From: Hyphomonadaceae bacterium
Lineage (GTDB): Bacteria; Pseudomonadota; Alphaproteobacteria; Caulobacterales; Aquidulcibacteraceae
NCBI GenBank assembly: GCA_019753105.1
Contig: JAIELJ010000014.1
Coordinates: 124,001 to 188,000 of the forward strand
Direction: 5' to 3'
Length of the DNA stretch: 64,000 nucleotides
This document shows positions 46,047-54,939 of this stretch, one piece after another. Below the pieces are notes generated by a model, which was not told the origin of the DNA, did no database searches, and was given only the letters and a program-made list of their open reading frames with translations. The translations under genes and the position numbers were made by a program. How positions within the stretch are numbered: position 1 is the stretch's first letter; each line of letters begins with the position of its first letter.

Positions 46047-47429
46047 ATGCCGCTCAAGGCAGTTATCGTCGGGAATGCGGAGGCGCTGCGCGCAGCGTCG
46101 GCGCAGTCGCGCGCCTGGCCCGGTATTGATCTCATTGGCGCGGTCGTGATCGGCGCCGGAGAGTGCGATCTACATGTGCTTGCGCGGGCCCCTGTCTGGG
46201 AAGCTGTCGATGTATCGGCGCTTGATGCGCAAGCTTTAGTCCTGGCTGAACCGCCGGCCGATGGCGCCACCGCGCGCGCCATCCTCGAACGTACTGCGCA
46301 TGCGCGCATGAAGCTGATGCTTATCGAGGACGGCGCGCCGCGCCGCGTGCGCCTCGATGAATTGCTTGGCCGCCCGCTGGGCGCTGTTGATTGGGCGCGC
46401 ATCCGCGCGATGATCGAAGGCAGGCGCGTTGTCGTCACTGGCGGCGGCGGTTCGATCGGCGGCGAACTCGCGCGACGGATCGCTGCGCTGGCGCCCGCCG
46501 AGCTCACGCTGATCGATAGCTCCGAGTTCAACCTTTATCGCATCCACCGCGACTTGCCCGATGCGCGGATCGCGCTCGCCGACGTGCGCGATGCGGCGTC
46601 GGTCCAGCGCTGGATTTCCGCGGCGCGGCCGGACATCGTCTTCCATACCGCAGCGCTGAAGCAGGTGCCGATCGTCGAGCGCTTTCCGAGCGAAGGCATT
46701 CTCACCAATGTGTGGGGTCTCCGGAACGTCGCTGAAGCGGCGCACGCCGCCGGCGCGGATTTGATTTTCGTTTCGACGGATAAAGCCGTCGATCCTTCAG
46801 GCGCGATGGGCGCGTCGAAGCGCCTGGGCGAGATCTATTGCCAAGCACTCGATCGCGCTGGCGGGCGCCGCGCCATCCCAGTGCGGCTCGGTAATGTTCT
46901 TGGCTCGACGGGCTCTGTTTCGCCGATCTTCGAAGAACAGCTCGCGGCCGGTGGCCCGCTTACCGTGACTGATCCGGAAGTGACGCGCTTCTTCCTCACG
47001 ATCCCGCAAGCGGCTGATGCGCTCCTGCAAGCCGCGGCGGTTGGCCTTGTCAATCCGGATCAACGCGGCGCGGCGTTTGTGATCGAGATGGGTGAAGCGT
47101 TGTCGGTTGTTGAACTGGCGCGTGAAGTCATCCGCCTCGAAGGTTTGCGGCCTGAAGAGGATGTGGCGATCACCTTCACTGGGCTGCGTGCGGGCGAGAA
47201 GTTGCACGAAGCTTTGATCGCGTCGGGTGAGTGGCGCGAAGCTGATCTGGCGCCTGGCGCGATCACGGTTGCCTCCGCACCCCATGGTCTGGCGGACGTG
47301 CGCGAGCGCATCGAACGCCTCGCCATGCTGGCGCGTCAGGGGGCGGATGAAGCGGTGCGCGAAGCCTTGTTTGCCGCTGTTGCGACGCCGCCGAAGGCGA
47401 GCGATAGCGAAGAGCGCGCCGCCGGTTAG
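46047..47429 (+). CDS. NDP-sugar 4,6-dehydratase/epimerase (CapD/FlaA1/WbpM-like), soluble
   Basis: 460 aa, SDR extended family. The NAD fold is VVVTGGGGSIGGELARRI; the catalytic region is STDKAVDPSGAMGASKRLGE (a modified SMK motif, here GASK); RAGEKLHEALI is typical of the C-terminal part. The family acts on UDP-GlcNAc in O-antigen, capsule or flagellin-glycan synthesis. Most WbpM-like proteins have four N-terminal membrane spans; here a soluble ~130-aa N-terminal Rossmann-like domain is present instead, so this is the shorter class. ATG 46047 follows AGAGGGG. No glycosyltransferase genes adjoin. Confidence 0.88.
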   Translation: MPLKAVIVGNAEALRAASAQSRAWPGIDLIGAVVIGAGECDLHVLARAPVWEAVDVSALDAQALVLAEPPADGATARAILERTAHARMKLMLIEDGAPRRVRLDELLGRPLGAVDWARIRAMIEGRRVVVTGGGGSIGGELARRIAALAPAELTLIDSSEFNLYRIHRDLPDARIALADVRDAASVQRWISAARPDIVFHTAALKQVPIVERFPSEGILTNVWGLRNVAEAAHAAGADLIFVSTDKAVDPSGAMGASKRLGEIYCQALDRAGGRRAIPVRLGNVLGSTGSVSPIFEEQLAAGGPLTVTDPEVTRFFLTIPQAADALLQAAAVGLVNPDQRGAAFVIEMGEALSVVELAREVIRLEGLRPEEDVAITFTGLRAGEKLHEALIASGEWREADLAPGAITVASAPHGLADVRERIERLAMLARQGADEAVREALFAAVATPPKASDSEERAAG

Positions 47430-48574
47430 TCCAGCGTCTGCCTGAAGCGCATTAGCGCTAGCGATCCCAACGCCAACAGGATGACAGCAAGCGGCCAGAG
47501 GTCGTTCAAGATGTCGCCAAGCCCTGCGCCTTTCAGCACGACTTCGCGCACGATGCGCAGAAAGTGCGTGATCGGCAGCGCCTCGCCGATCGCCTGCGCC
47601 CAACCGGGCATGGCGCGGAACGGGAACATGAAGCCCGAGAGCAGGATCGAGGGCAGGAAGATGAAGAACGTCATCTGCATCGCCTGCATCTGCGTGCGCG
47701 CCGCAGTGGAGATGAGATAGCCCAGCATCAGATTGGCGAAGATAAAGAGCGTTACCGCGAGCAAGAACGCAAGGAATGATCCGGTAAACGGAATGCGGAA
47801 AAGCAGCATTGCGACGATCAGCACGATCGCGACTTGGATAGCGCCGACGCCGATGTAAGGCGTCGTCTTGCCGATCATCACTTCAAGCGGTCGCACTGGC
47901 GTCGCGAGAAGATTTTCCATCGTGCCGCGCTCGGTTTCGCGTGTGAGCGCAATCGAGGTGATCATTACCATCGTCATCGTCAGAATGACGCCAAGCAAAG
48001 CCGGCACGATGTTGAAGGCTGACACGCCCGCCGGATTGTAGCGGCGATGGACGACGATCTCGTATGGCGGCGGCGCTTGCTGCAGATAAGAGAGCGGCCC
48101 CTGAAACTCTGGTGCGAACGCCGATTGGGCTATGCGTTCGATCGCGCCGATCGCGCCCGAGGCTGCAACAGGATCGCTGGCATCGGCCGCGATCAGGATT
48201 TGCGGACGCTCGCCGCGCACCAGGCGGCGCTCAAAACCTTCGGGGATCGAGATGAGATAAGTCGCTCGACCTGAGCGGATCATTTGCTCCGCTTCATCGC
48301 TCGTACGCGCGACGGCGACGATGTCGATGAAGCTCGATGCATGCAGCGAGGCTAGAAACGCGCGCGCCATCGGCCCGTCTTCACGCATCTCGACGACGGC
48401 GGGGAGGTGGCGCGGATCGGTATTGATGGCAAAGCCGAACAGAACGAGCTGCATGATCGGCATCATGATCATGATCGCAAATGTCGGCCGGTCGCGCCGC
48501 ATCTGCACCAGCTCTTTCAAGAACACAGCAAAGACGCGCGACCAGGAAAGATCGAGGAGGTTGGGCAATTTCAT
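47426..48574 (-). CDS. ABC-2 type permease (YbhR/YbhS-like)
   Basis: 382-aa inner-membrane subunit of an exporter. One N-terminal span with RDRPTFAIMIMMPIMQLVLFGFAI, a large periplasmic domain, and four or five C-terminal spans containing RETERGTMENLLATPVRPLEVMIGKTTPY (the ABC-2 signature) and FLPSILLSGFMFPFRAMP. Overlaps the ATPase gene by 4 nt. E. coli YbhGFSR has two permeases; only one is present here, so it may act as a homodimer. Confidence 0.92.
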   Translation of the reverse strand: MKLPNLLDLSWSRVFAVFLKELVQMRRDRPTFAIMIMMPIMQLVLFGFAINTDPRHLPAVVEMREDGPMARAFLASLHASSFIDIVAVARTSDEAEQMIRSGRATYLISIPEGFERRLVRGERPQILIAADASDPVAASGAIGAIERIAQSAFAPEFQGPLSYLQQAPPPYEIVVHRRYNPAGVSAFNIVPALLGVILTMTMVMITSIALTRETERGTMENLLATPVRPLEVMIGKTTPYIGVGAIQVAIVLIVAMLLFRIPFTGSFLAFLLAVTLFIFANLMLGYLISTAARTQMQAMQMTFFIFLPSILLSGFMFPFRAMPGWAQAIGEALPITHFLRIVREVVLKGAGLGDILNDLWPLAVILLALGSLALMRFRQTLD

Positions 48575-49500
48575 TGGAAATTGTCCATCGCGCCGGACAT
48601 GAGGTAGATGAAGATCTCCTCGAACCCCGCCTCGATCGGCGCGATCTCGACATGCGGTTGCGCTTGCTTCACCGCGCGCACTGCGCTCTCAAGCGCTGCT
48701 GCGTCCTTGGCGCACGCGTGAATCTCGGCCCCAAAGCGCGCGACGAGATCGACGCCTGGCGAAGCTTCGAGCATCTCCTGCGCTTTCAACAGCGGCCGGC
48801 CGGCGATGCGCCAAGCGTGCAGGCCGATTTGCTTTGGGATGTTCGCTGTCGGCGCGTCGATGAGCTTTTTGCCGTAAGCGATGTAGGCGATGGAATCGCA
48901 CTGGACGGCCTCGTCCATGTAGTGCGTTGAGACAAGCGTCGTGACGCCTTGCGCGGAGTAGCGGCGGATCGCGTCCCAGAAATCGCGCCGCGCCTTTGGA
49001 TCGACACCGGCTGTCGGCTCATCGAGGAGCAGCACTTCCGGCTCATGAATCATGCACGCAGCGAGTGCGAGGCGTTGCTTCCATCCGCCGGAGAGTTTGC
49101 CAGCAAGCTGCGCTTGCCGTTCGCTCAGGCCCAAATCCTCGAGCGCGCGATCCACTCGGCCAGCGCGATCGTCCAGACCATAGAGCCGCGCGATGAATTC
49201 CAGATTTTCCCGGATCGAGAGGTCTTCGTAGAGCGAGAATTTCTGCGTCATGTAGCCGACGCGCTCTTTGATCTTCGGGCTCTCGTTTAATACGTCGAAG
49301 CCCAGCACTTCGCCCGAGCCGCTCTCCGGCTTCAGCAGTCCGCAGACCATGCGGATTGTCGTCGTCTTGCCGGAGCCGTTCGGACCCAAGAAGCCGTAGA
49401 TCGCGCCGCGTGGCACAGAGAGGTCGAAATTGTCGACCACTTTGCGGCCGCCGTAGCTCTTGGTGAGCCCGCGCACATCGATGACGAGTTCGTCAGTCAT
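48571..49500 (-). CDS. ABC exporter ATPase (YbhF-like, single domain)
   Basis: Nucleotide-binding subunit. Walker A GPNGSGKT, signature LSGGWKQRLAL, Walker B VLLLDEPTAGVDP and switch STHYMDEAV are intact, in an LTKSYGGRKVVDNFDL context. A ~90-aa C-terminal domain follows. 309 aa, one ABC module (YbhF of E. coli has two). The start at 49500 overlaps the end of the upstream membrane fusion gene by 8 bp; an upstream frame extension is shadow. Operon order TetR - HlyD - ATPase - permease matches cecR-ybhGFSR. Confidence 0.93.
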   Translation of the reverse strand: MTDELVIDVRGLTKSYGGRKVVDNFDLSVPRGAIYGFLGPNGSGKTTTIRMVCGLLKPESGSGEVLGFDVLNESPKIKERVGYMTQKFSLYEDLSIRENLEFIARLYGLDDRAGRVDRALEDLGLSERQAQLAGKLSGGWKQRLALAACMIHEPEVLLLDEPTAGVDPKARRDFWDAIRRYSAQGVTTLVSTHYMDEAVQCDSIAYIAYGKKLIDAPTANIPKQIGLHAWRIAGRPLLKAQEMLEASPGVDLVARFGAEIHACAKDAAALESAVRAVKQAQPHVEIAPIEAGFEEIFIYLMSGAMDNFQ

Positions 49501-50323
49501 CGGTGAGGCGCACATCCACCGGCATGCCGGGCCGGATCGGGCCGGCTGCGTCGAGCCGTGCTTCAACGAGAAACACAAGCTTGTCGCGCTGATCGAGCGA
49601 GTAGATGACAGGCGGCGTAAATTGCGGTTCGCGCGCGATGAAGCTGATCGTCGCCGCTTGCGGCGCCTCGCAACCATCGCAACTCACCTGCACGCGTGCG
49701 CCGACGCGCAGCTCAGCCAGCAAAGCCTGTGGCGCGAAGAAGCGCACCTTCATGTTTTCCGGCGCGAGCAATGCTGCGATCGGCTGGCCCGCCGTGACGA
49801 TCTCGCCGGGGCGCAGATAGATTTGTTCGATCGTGCCGCCAGATGGCGCAGCGCCGCCGAGATCGCTGACGCGTGCGCGCGCCAACCCGCTCGATGCGCC
49901 GACGGCACTCGCTTCACGGCGCGCTTGTGCGAGTTGAGCCGTGGCGGTGTCGCGGGCGGCGCGGTCTGAGTCCAAGCGGGCGCGGGGGTAGAAGCCGCGA
50001 TTGAAGAGTTCCAGCCCGCGCGCGTAGTTCGCTTGCGCTAAATTCGCTTGCGCCTGCGCGGTGCGGATCGCGGAGCTTGCAGCAGCGGCTTGCGCGTTGG
50101 CGCTCTGTGCGTTTAGCGACAGCCGTTCAGGATCGAGCGTGAATACACGCGCGCCGGCTTCAACCACATCGCCCTCGCGCACATAAAGCTCGCCAAGCAC
50201 GCCTGATTCTTGGCTGGCGAGATAGATGTAGTCGGCTTCGCCATAGCCTTGCAGGACGTTGGACGGTTCGCGCGAACAGGCGGCGGCGAAGAGCGCGAGG
50301 GTGACGACAACAAAGCGCTTCAT
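49493..50323 (-). CDS. HlyD-family membrane fusion lipoprotein (YbhG-like)
   Basis: Periplasmic adaptor of the exporter. Lipobox AAAC (Cys16), so tethered to the inner membrane by lipid. The biotinyl/lipoyl domain begins DYIYLASQESGVLGELYVREGDVVEAG, a coiled-coil hairpin follows (LNAQSANAQAAAASSAIRTAQ ... ARREAS), then GTIEQIYLRPGEIVTAGQPIAALL. 276 aa, shorter than YbhG. It overlaps its neighbours by 4 and 8 bp. Confidence 0.9.
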   Translation of the reverse strand: MKRFVVVTLALFAAACSREPSNVLQGYGEADYIYLASQESGVLGELYVREGDVVEAGARVFTLDPERLSLNAQSANAQAAAASSAIRTAQAQANLAQANYARGLELFNRGFYPRARLDSDRAARDTATAQLAQARREASAVGASSGLARARVSDLGGAAPSGGTIEQIYLRPGEIVTAGQPIAALLAPENMKVRFFAPQALLAELRVGARVQVSCDGCEAPQAATISFIAREPQFTPPVIYSLDQRDKLVFLVEARLDAAGPIRPGMPVDVRLTDD

Positions 50324-50964
50324 GCGCGGTTCTCCAGCCCGCTAAGCAGAATGTCGAACTGGGATTCAATCAGCTTTTGCGGGTCGTTGAGTGCGGTTTC
50401 TCCGCCCAGGACGTGTGTCCAGAGGCCCTCAAACAGGATCGGGCCGATGAAGGCGCGAGCGACGGCCTTGGTGTCGACGTTGCGGATGACGCCTTTGGCT
50501 TTGCCGGCGTCGATCAAAGCTTCCAGCGCGCCGCGCGCCTTTTCGACGACGTTGACGCGATAATATTCAGCGATCTCCGGGAAACGGCCCGAGATGCCAA
50601 TCACCAGACGCGGCACTGCGAAGACGCGCGCATCGCCGATGCGGTGCGCCGCGGCCGTGGCCAGCATGCGGAGTGTCATGAGCGGATCGGTTTGGCCCGC
50701 GAGCGCCAAGCTCTGCACCTGGTTAGCGAGCGGACCGATCTTGGCCTCGATCAGCGCCTCAAGGAGCGCCGTCTTGGACGGGAAGTAGAGATAGATCGCC
50801 GCTTTCGAGATGCCGGCGGTCTTGGCGATGTCCTCCATCCGCGCGGCCTCAAAGCCGCGCGTCGTGAACTCGGCCAGGGCCGCCTCGAGAATTTCCTCCG
50901 GCCGCGCCTCAGCGCGCCGCCGCCAACGGGGGCCGGTGGGCTCGGGGACTGTTGGGGGACTCAT
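50320..50964 (-). CDS. TetR-family regulator of the efflux operon (CecR-like)
   Basis: 214 aa. N-terminal HTH: RRRAEARPEEILEAALAEFTTRG, EDIAKTAGISKAAIYLYFPSKTALLEA. The C-terminal domain (helical, with RVFAVPRLVIGISGRFPEIAEYY) resembles CecR/YbiH-type regulators. First gene of the exporter operon, overlapping the HlyD gene by 4 bp. A perfect 16-bp palindrome lies directly upstream, the likely site of self-repression. Confidence 0.92.
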   Translation of the reverse strand: MSPPTVPEPTGPRWRRRAEARPEEILEAALAEFTTRGFEAARMEDIAKTAGISKAAIYLYFPSKTALLEALIEAKIGPLANQVQSLALAGQTDPLMTLRMLATAAAHRIGDARVFAVPRLVIGISGRFPEIAEYYRVNVVEKARGALEALIDAGKAKGVIRNVDTKAVARAFIGPILFEGLWTHVLGGETALNDPQKLIESQFDILLSGLENRA

Positions 50965-50975
50965 TTCGCTTATAT

Positions 50976-50991
50976 AACTGACTAGTCAGTT
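50976..50991. promoter_or_regulatory. Perfect 16-bp palindrome, likely TetR operator
   Basis: AACTGACTAGTCAGTT, 12 bp upstream of the regulator's ATG, overlapping a TATATAA-rich stretch that may be the promoter. Position and symmetry fit autoregulation of the exporter operon; binding would block transcription until an effector is sensed. Confidence 0.8.
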
Positions 50992-51011
50992 AGTTGCAAG
51001 CGGTGCCGACT

Positions 51012-51041
51012 AAAAAAATGGGGGCGGCTTTCGCCGCCCCC
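51012..51041 (-). terminator. Intrinsic terminator of the TonB receptor gene
   Basis: On the minus strand GGGGGCGGC-GAAA-GCCGCCCCC followed by ATTTTTTTAG: a 9-bp GC stem with tetraloop and a seven-U run, 36 bp after the receptor stop. Clear rho-independent terminator. Confidence 0.92.
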
Positions 51042-51077
51042 AGCCAGGAAGAGCTCTGAGAAATAGTCCGGTCGCGC

Positions 51078-53333
51078 TTAGTAGCGGGCCGTGAAGACGA
51101 GGCTCCAGGTTTGCGGCGCGCCATAATAGACGGTGCGGATGTTGCCGACCGACGAGAAGTCCTGACCTTCGGTCTTGTAGACTTCGTCGCCGAGGTTGCG
51201 GCCGATGAGGCCGATGCTCAGCGTGTCGTTCGGGCGATAGGTGATGCTGGCGTCGTAGAGCCAATACGAGTCTTGGAAGAGGCCAGGCACTTCCGTCGTC
51301 GTACCGACAGCGCCGATGATGAACGTGTTGTCCACCGCAAGCGCCATTTCCGAACGATAGCGGGCCGAGGCGCCGAGCACGACATCGCCGGCGCCGCCGA
51401 GATCCAGCGTATAGGCGCCGCCGAAGCGGGCGGTCCATTCCGGCGAGAAGGCCGGGGTTTGGAAGGCGCGCGAGCCGCCCGGGAAGCGGACGTCGTCGAA
51501 GTCGTTGTACTGCGCGTCGAGGTAGCCGATTTGCGCATCGAGCGAGAGCGCGCTGATCGGGTTGAAGTTCACCTCGAGTTCGGCGCCGTTCATTTCGAGC
51601 TCACCGGCATTGATGACGGTGAGTTCAGGGCTCGGCAGGCCGGTGCCCGGATCGATGACCGTGCCCGACACGCGCGCTTGGAAGTCTTCAAAGATGTTGT
51701 GGAAGACCGTGGCGTTGACGCGCAGACGGCCATCCATCCAATCGCTGCGGACGCCCGCTTCGTACGACGTCGCGACTTGCGGATCGTACGGCGCTTGTTC
51801 GCCGGGATTGTTGGCGCGGCCGTTGAAGCCGCCCGATTGGAAGCCGCGCGCTGCGCGGGCGTAGATCATGATGTCGTCGGTGAGTTCGTAGTCAGCCGAG
51901 ATCATGGGCGAGAGATCGTCCCACGACTCGCTGATATCGAAGGCGAAGGTCGCGTTGAAGATCGGCGCGCCGTAGAAGGTCGACGTGGTGCGAGAGTAGT
52001 CCTTCTCTTCCTCGGTGTAGCGCAAGCCACCCGAAATGTTGAAGCGATCGGTGACGGCATAGGTCGCGTTGGCGAACGCGGCGAAGCTGCGGGTCTGCAG
52101 GCTGTCGTCAATCGTGCGCGTGAAGCTGACCAGCGGGATGCTGAACAGCGAAACGCCATTCACCAGATCGTCGGCATAGGCTTCCTGGTGCGAGCCAATG
52201 TCTTCAGCGAGATAGAACAGGCCGCCGACGAAGGTCAGGCGATCCGATTCATAGATGGCTTGCAGTTCCTGGCTGAGCTGGTTCTGGCGCACGCCAACGA
52301 AGACGTCGCCGATTTCAAGCGTCGTGGCGTCGATATCGATGTAATCGTCATAGTCGAGATCGCGGAAGGCGCTGATCGAACGCAGCGTCCATTCCGGCGT
52401 GACTTGCCAAGAGGCGCGCAGTGACACGCCGCTATGGCCCATTTCCGAAGAGTTCGGCAGGCCAGGCGTGGCTTCCGCTTCGAAATTGTATTCTGGCTCG
52501 CTCGGGATTGGCAGGATGACTGTGCCGAGCAAGTTGGTCAGCGGCGTTTGCGCTTGACCCATCGTCAGAGCGGTTTGCTCGGACGAGGTGTCAGCCGAGA
52601 TGTCGATGGAGAAGTTGGGCGTAACGTCCCAAGCCGCTTGGACGCGCGCGCCCCAGACGTTGCGGTCGTTATATTCTTCGCCGGTCGTCGGGTTGGTGAC
52701 GTAACCATCGCGCACTGCGCCGAAGAGAGCGCCGCCGATCGAGACGTTTTCGCTGAGCGGCGTCGAGCCGACGAGGCGGCCTTCCATCTGGTTGTAGTCG
52801 CCGACGGTGAACTGCGCCAAGCCGCGCGGCTCATCGCCCGGACGGCGGGTCACGATCTTCACCGCACCACCGACAGTGTTGCGGCCATAGAGCGTGCCTT
52901 GCGGGCCGCGCAGAACTTCAACGCGCTCGATGTCGAACATTTCCATCTGCGTGCCGCGGATGCGCGAATAATAGACGTCGTCGACGTAGAATCCGACGGC
53001 GGGGTCGAAGGTTTGCAGCGCGTCCGGCTGGCCGACGCCGCGAATGTAGATGTTGGTGGCGTTCGAAGAGCCGCGGCCTTGAACGATGTTCAGGTTCGGC
53101 ACCGCGCCTTGCAGACCGGTGGAGTCCGTGGCGTTCAAGCGCTCAAGCGCTGCTTCCGAAAACGCCGAAACCGAGGCAGGGACGTCCTGCAGGCTTTCGG
53201 CCGTGCGACGCGCCGTAACGATGATTTCCTCTTCGCCGTCTTGCGCCATTGCTGGCGTGCACAACGCAAATGGCGCTGCGCAGACTGTTGCGAACAAAAG
53301 CGCTTGTCGCGCTGTATCCCCAAACCGCTTCAT
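51078..53333 (-). CDS. TonB-dependent outer-membrane receptor
   Basis: 751 aa, with signal peptide (TVCAAPFALCTPAMAQ). TonB box-like EEIIVTARR near residue 35, plug domain with NLNIVQGRGSSNATNIYIRGVG, then VEVLRGPQGTLYGRNTVGGAVKIVTRRP, the classic motif. The 22-strand barrel follows and ends in FTARY (terminal aromatic for assembly). Sequence style matches receptors for hydrophobic or complex organics in Sphingomonadales/Caulobacterales rather than siderophore types. It overlaps the alpha/beta hydrolase gene (ATGA), so one transcript carries uptake and hydrolysis. Confidence 0.93.
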   Translation of the reverse strand: MKRFGDTARQALLFATVCAAPFALCTPAMAQDGEEEIIVTARRTAESLQDVPASVSAFSEAALERLNATDSTGLQGAVPNLNIVQGRGSSNATNIYIRGVGQPDALQTFDPAVGFYVDDVYYSRIRGTQMEMFDIERVEVLRGPQGTLYGRNTVGGAVKIVTRRPGDEPRGLAQFTVGDYNQMEGRLVGSTPLSENVSIGGALFGAVRDGYVTNPTTGEEYNDRNVWGARVQAAWDVTPNFSIDISADTSSEQTALTMGQAQTPLTNLLGTVILPIPSEPEYNFEAEATPGLPNSSEMGHSGVSLRASWQVTPEWTLRSISAFRDLDYDDYIDIDATTLEIGDVFVGVRQNQLSQELQAIYESDRLTFVGGLFYLAEDIGSHQEAYADDLVNGVSLFSIPLVSFTRTIDDSLQTRSFAAFANATYAVTDRFNISGGLRYTEEEKDYSRTTSTFYGAPIFNATFAFDISESWDDLSPMISADYELTDDIMIYARAARGFQSGGFNGRANNPGEQAPYDPQVATSYEAGVRSDWMDGRLRVNATVFHNIFEDFQARVSGTVIDPGTGLPSPELTVINAGELEMNGAELEVNFNPISALSLDAQIGYLDAQYNDFDDVRFPGGSRAFQTPAFSPEWTARFGGAYTLDLGGAGDVVLGASARYRSEMALAVDNTFIIGAVGTTTEVPGLFQDSYWLYDASITYRPNDTLSIGLIGRNLGDEVYKTEGQDFSSVGNIRTVYYGAPQTWSLVFTARY

Positions 53334-54181
53334 GTGACTACTCCTCCGCTCTTCAATTCGGGCTGCCGCTGTTGTTTGCGTGCGAAACCCTCGACCAAGT
53401 TCAAGAACTCTTCCGGCGCTTCGAGATGAGGCACGTGGCCCGTGCCGGAAATGACCGCGCGTTCCCCACGCGGCATCGTGTTGGCGACGAAAACCGTCGC
53501 GTCATCGGGATAGATTTGGCTGTCGCCGCCATGGATCACGAGCGTCGGCGCATCAATGCGCGCGAGGCGGGCGCGAAAATCTTGGCGCGCCATCGACGCC
53601 CAAAATGGCGCCATCGCTTCGGGATTTGCTTTCGACATCTCGCTCGACGCCCAGGCGATGAGCGCGGGATTTTTTTCGCGCGCGGCGGGTGCGAACATGC
53701 GCGGCGCAAAGCGTGCGACATAAGCCGGCCAATCGGCGTTGATTTCGTTCAGCGTCGCTGGGATGTCGGCTTCGGTGTAACCGGCGGCCAGACCGCTCTG
53801 CCAATCTGCATCATTGGTGATGCGCGCACCCATATCCTCGATTACGAGGCCGGCGAACTTCACGCGATCAGCCGCGCCCCAAAGCGCCATCGCGCCCATC
53901 GACCAACCGAGCGCCACAACATCCTTAAGTCCAAGCATCTGAACGAAATGCACGATATCGTCGGCGAGCGTTTCGATGGTCAGCGGCGCTTTGCCGTTTC
54001 CGGTGCCAGGATGGCCGCGCAGCGTAGGAGTGAGGACACGATGCTTCTGGGAAAGGCGGGACTTCAGATCGTCGAAAAAACCGCCGTGGGCGGCCCAGCC
54101 GTGCACCAGAAGTATGGGCGCTCCCACGCCGTCATCGGCGTAGGCCATAGCGGCCCCATCTGGCAAAACGCACACCGGCAA
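53330..54181 (-). CDS. Alpha/beta hydrolase, coupled to TonB receptor
   Basis: 283 aa. Oxyanion motif LLVHGWAAHG, nucleophile elbow GWSMGAM, acid in HGGDSQIYPDD region, histidine in GTGHVPHLEAPEEF. Close to the haloalkane dehalogenase/esterase-like class; the substrate is not evident. Starts at TTG after AGGGGG; overlaps the receptor start downstream (ATGA). No signal peptide, so it acts in the cytoplasm on an imported ester or lactone. Divergent from a TetR gene that may control it. Confidence 0.88.
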   Translation of the reverse strand: MPVCVLPDGAAMAYADDGVGAPILLVHGWAAHGGFFDDLKSRLSQKHRVLTPTLRGHPGTGNGKAPLTIETLADDIVHFVQMLGLKDVVALGWSMGAMALWGAADRVKFAGLVIEDMGARITNDADWQSGLAAGYTEADIPATLNEINADWPAYVARFAPRMFAPAAREKNPALIAWASSEMSKANPEAMAPFWASMARQDFRARLARIDAPTLVIHGGDSQIYPDDATVFVANTMPRGERAVISGTGHVPHLEAPEEFLNLVEGFARKQQRQPELKSGGVVT

Positions 54182-54261
54182 ACCGGCATCCCCCTATTCG
54201 GACCCGTTCTCGGGCCGATTTTTTCGTTGTCTTGCCCGGCCTTATATCGGAGACTTGAAAC

Positions 54262-54912
54262 ATGAGTCAACATTCAGGTTCCGAGGCCGAGGCAGACAAG
54301 GCGACCGGTCCGAAGACGGAACGGGGCAGGCGGACGTTACGGAAGCTGCTGGATGCGGCGGGCGAGGAGTTCGGCGCGCGCGGCTACCACGAGACCGCGA
54401 TCTCAAACATTACTGGCCGCGCCGGCGTCGGCTTGGGCACCTTCTACGTCTACTTCAAAAGCAAAGAGGAAGTGTTCCGGGCGCTGGTCGCCGACATGGG
54501 CGCGCGCACCCGGCATGCGCTGAGCGAGAGCACTAAGGGTGCGCAGGACCGGCTCGAAGCCGAGCGTCTTGGCATTCAGGCTTATCTCGATTTCGTGCGC
54601 ACACACCAAGCGCTCTATCGCGTCGTCATGGAGGCGCAGTTCGTGGCGCCGGAGGCTTATCGCGATTACTACCGCACCTTCGCCGCCGCTTATCGTCAGC
54701 AGCTTGCACACGCCGCTGACCGTGGCGAGATCAGCCCCGGGCAAGATGATGAAGTCCGCGTCTGGGCGCTCATGGGCGCATCGAGCTTCTTGGGCATTCG
54801 CTACGGCGTGTGGGACGTGGAGACGGATTCCGCGACCATCGCCGCCGCGGCTTCGGATTTGATGATCAATGGCCTTGCGCCAAGGCCGAAGAAGAACGGC
54901 GACGCGTCTTAA
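54262..54912 (+). CDS. TetR/AcrR regulator
   Basis: 216 aa. HTH: GRRTLRKLLDAAGEEFGARG, YHETAISNITGRAGVGLGTFYVYFKSKEEVFRAL, then a helical ligand domain. The divergent 80-bp gap to the hydrolase/receptor operon and the close spacing to the CoA ligase gene (27 bp) suggest that it controls one or both. The effector may be an acyl-CoA or aromatic-CoA, by analogy with similar arrangements; this is an inference. Confidence 0.9.
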   Translation: MSQHSGSEAEADKATGPKTERGRRTLRKLLDAAGEEFGARGYHETAISNITGRAGVGLGTFYVYFKSKEEVFRALVADMGARTRHALSESTKGAQDRLEAERLGIQAYLDFVRTHQALYRVVMEAQFVAPEAYRDYYRTFAAAYRQQLAHAADRGEISPGQDDEVRVWALMGASSFLGIRYGVWDVETDSATIAAAASDLMINGLAPRPKKNGDAS

Positions 54913-54939
54913 GAGCGCGCGCGATTGGGAGGAGTGGTT

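Noticed and set aside
52434-53429. Plus-strand frame (331 aa) opposite the TonB receptor
   Set aside because: Complement of the receptor plug domain, with Arg/Val-rich composition and no ribosome site.
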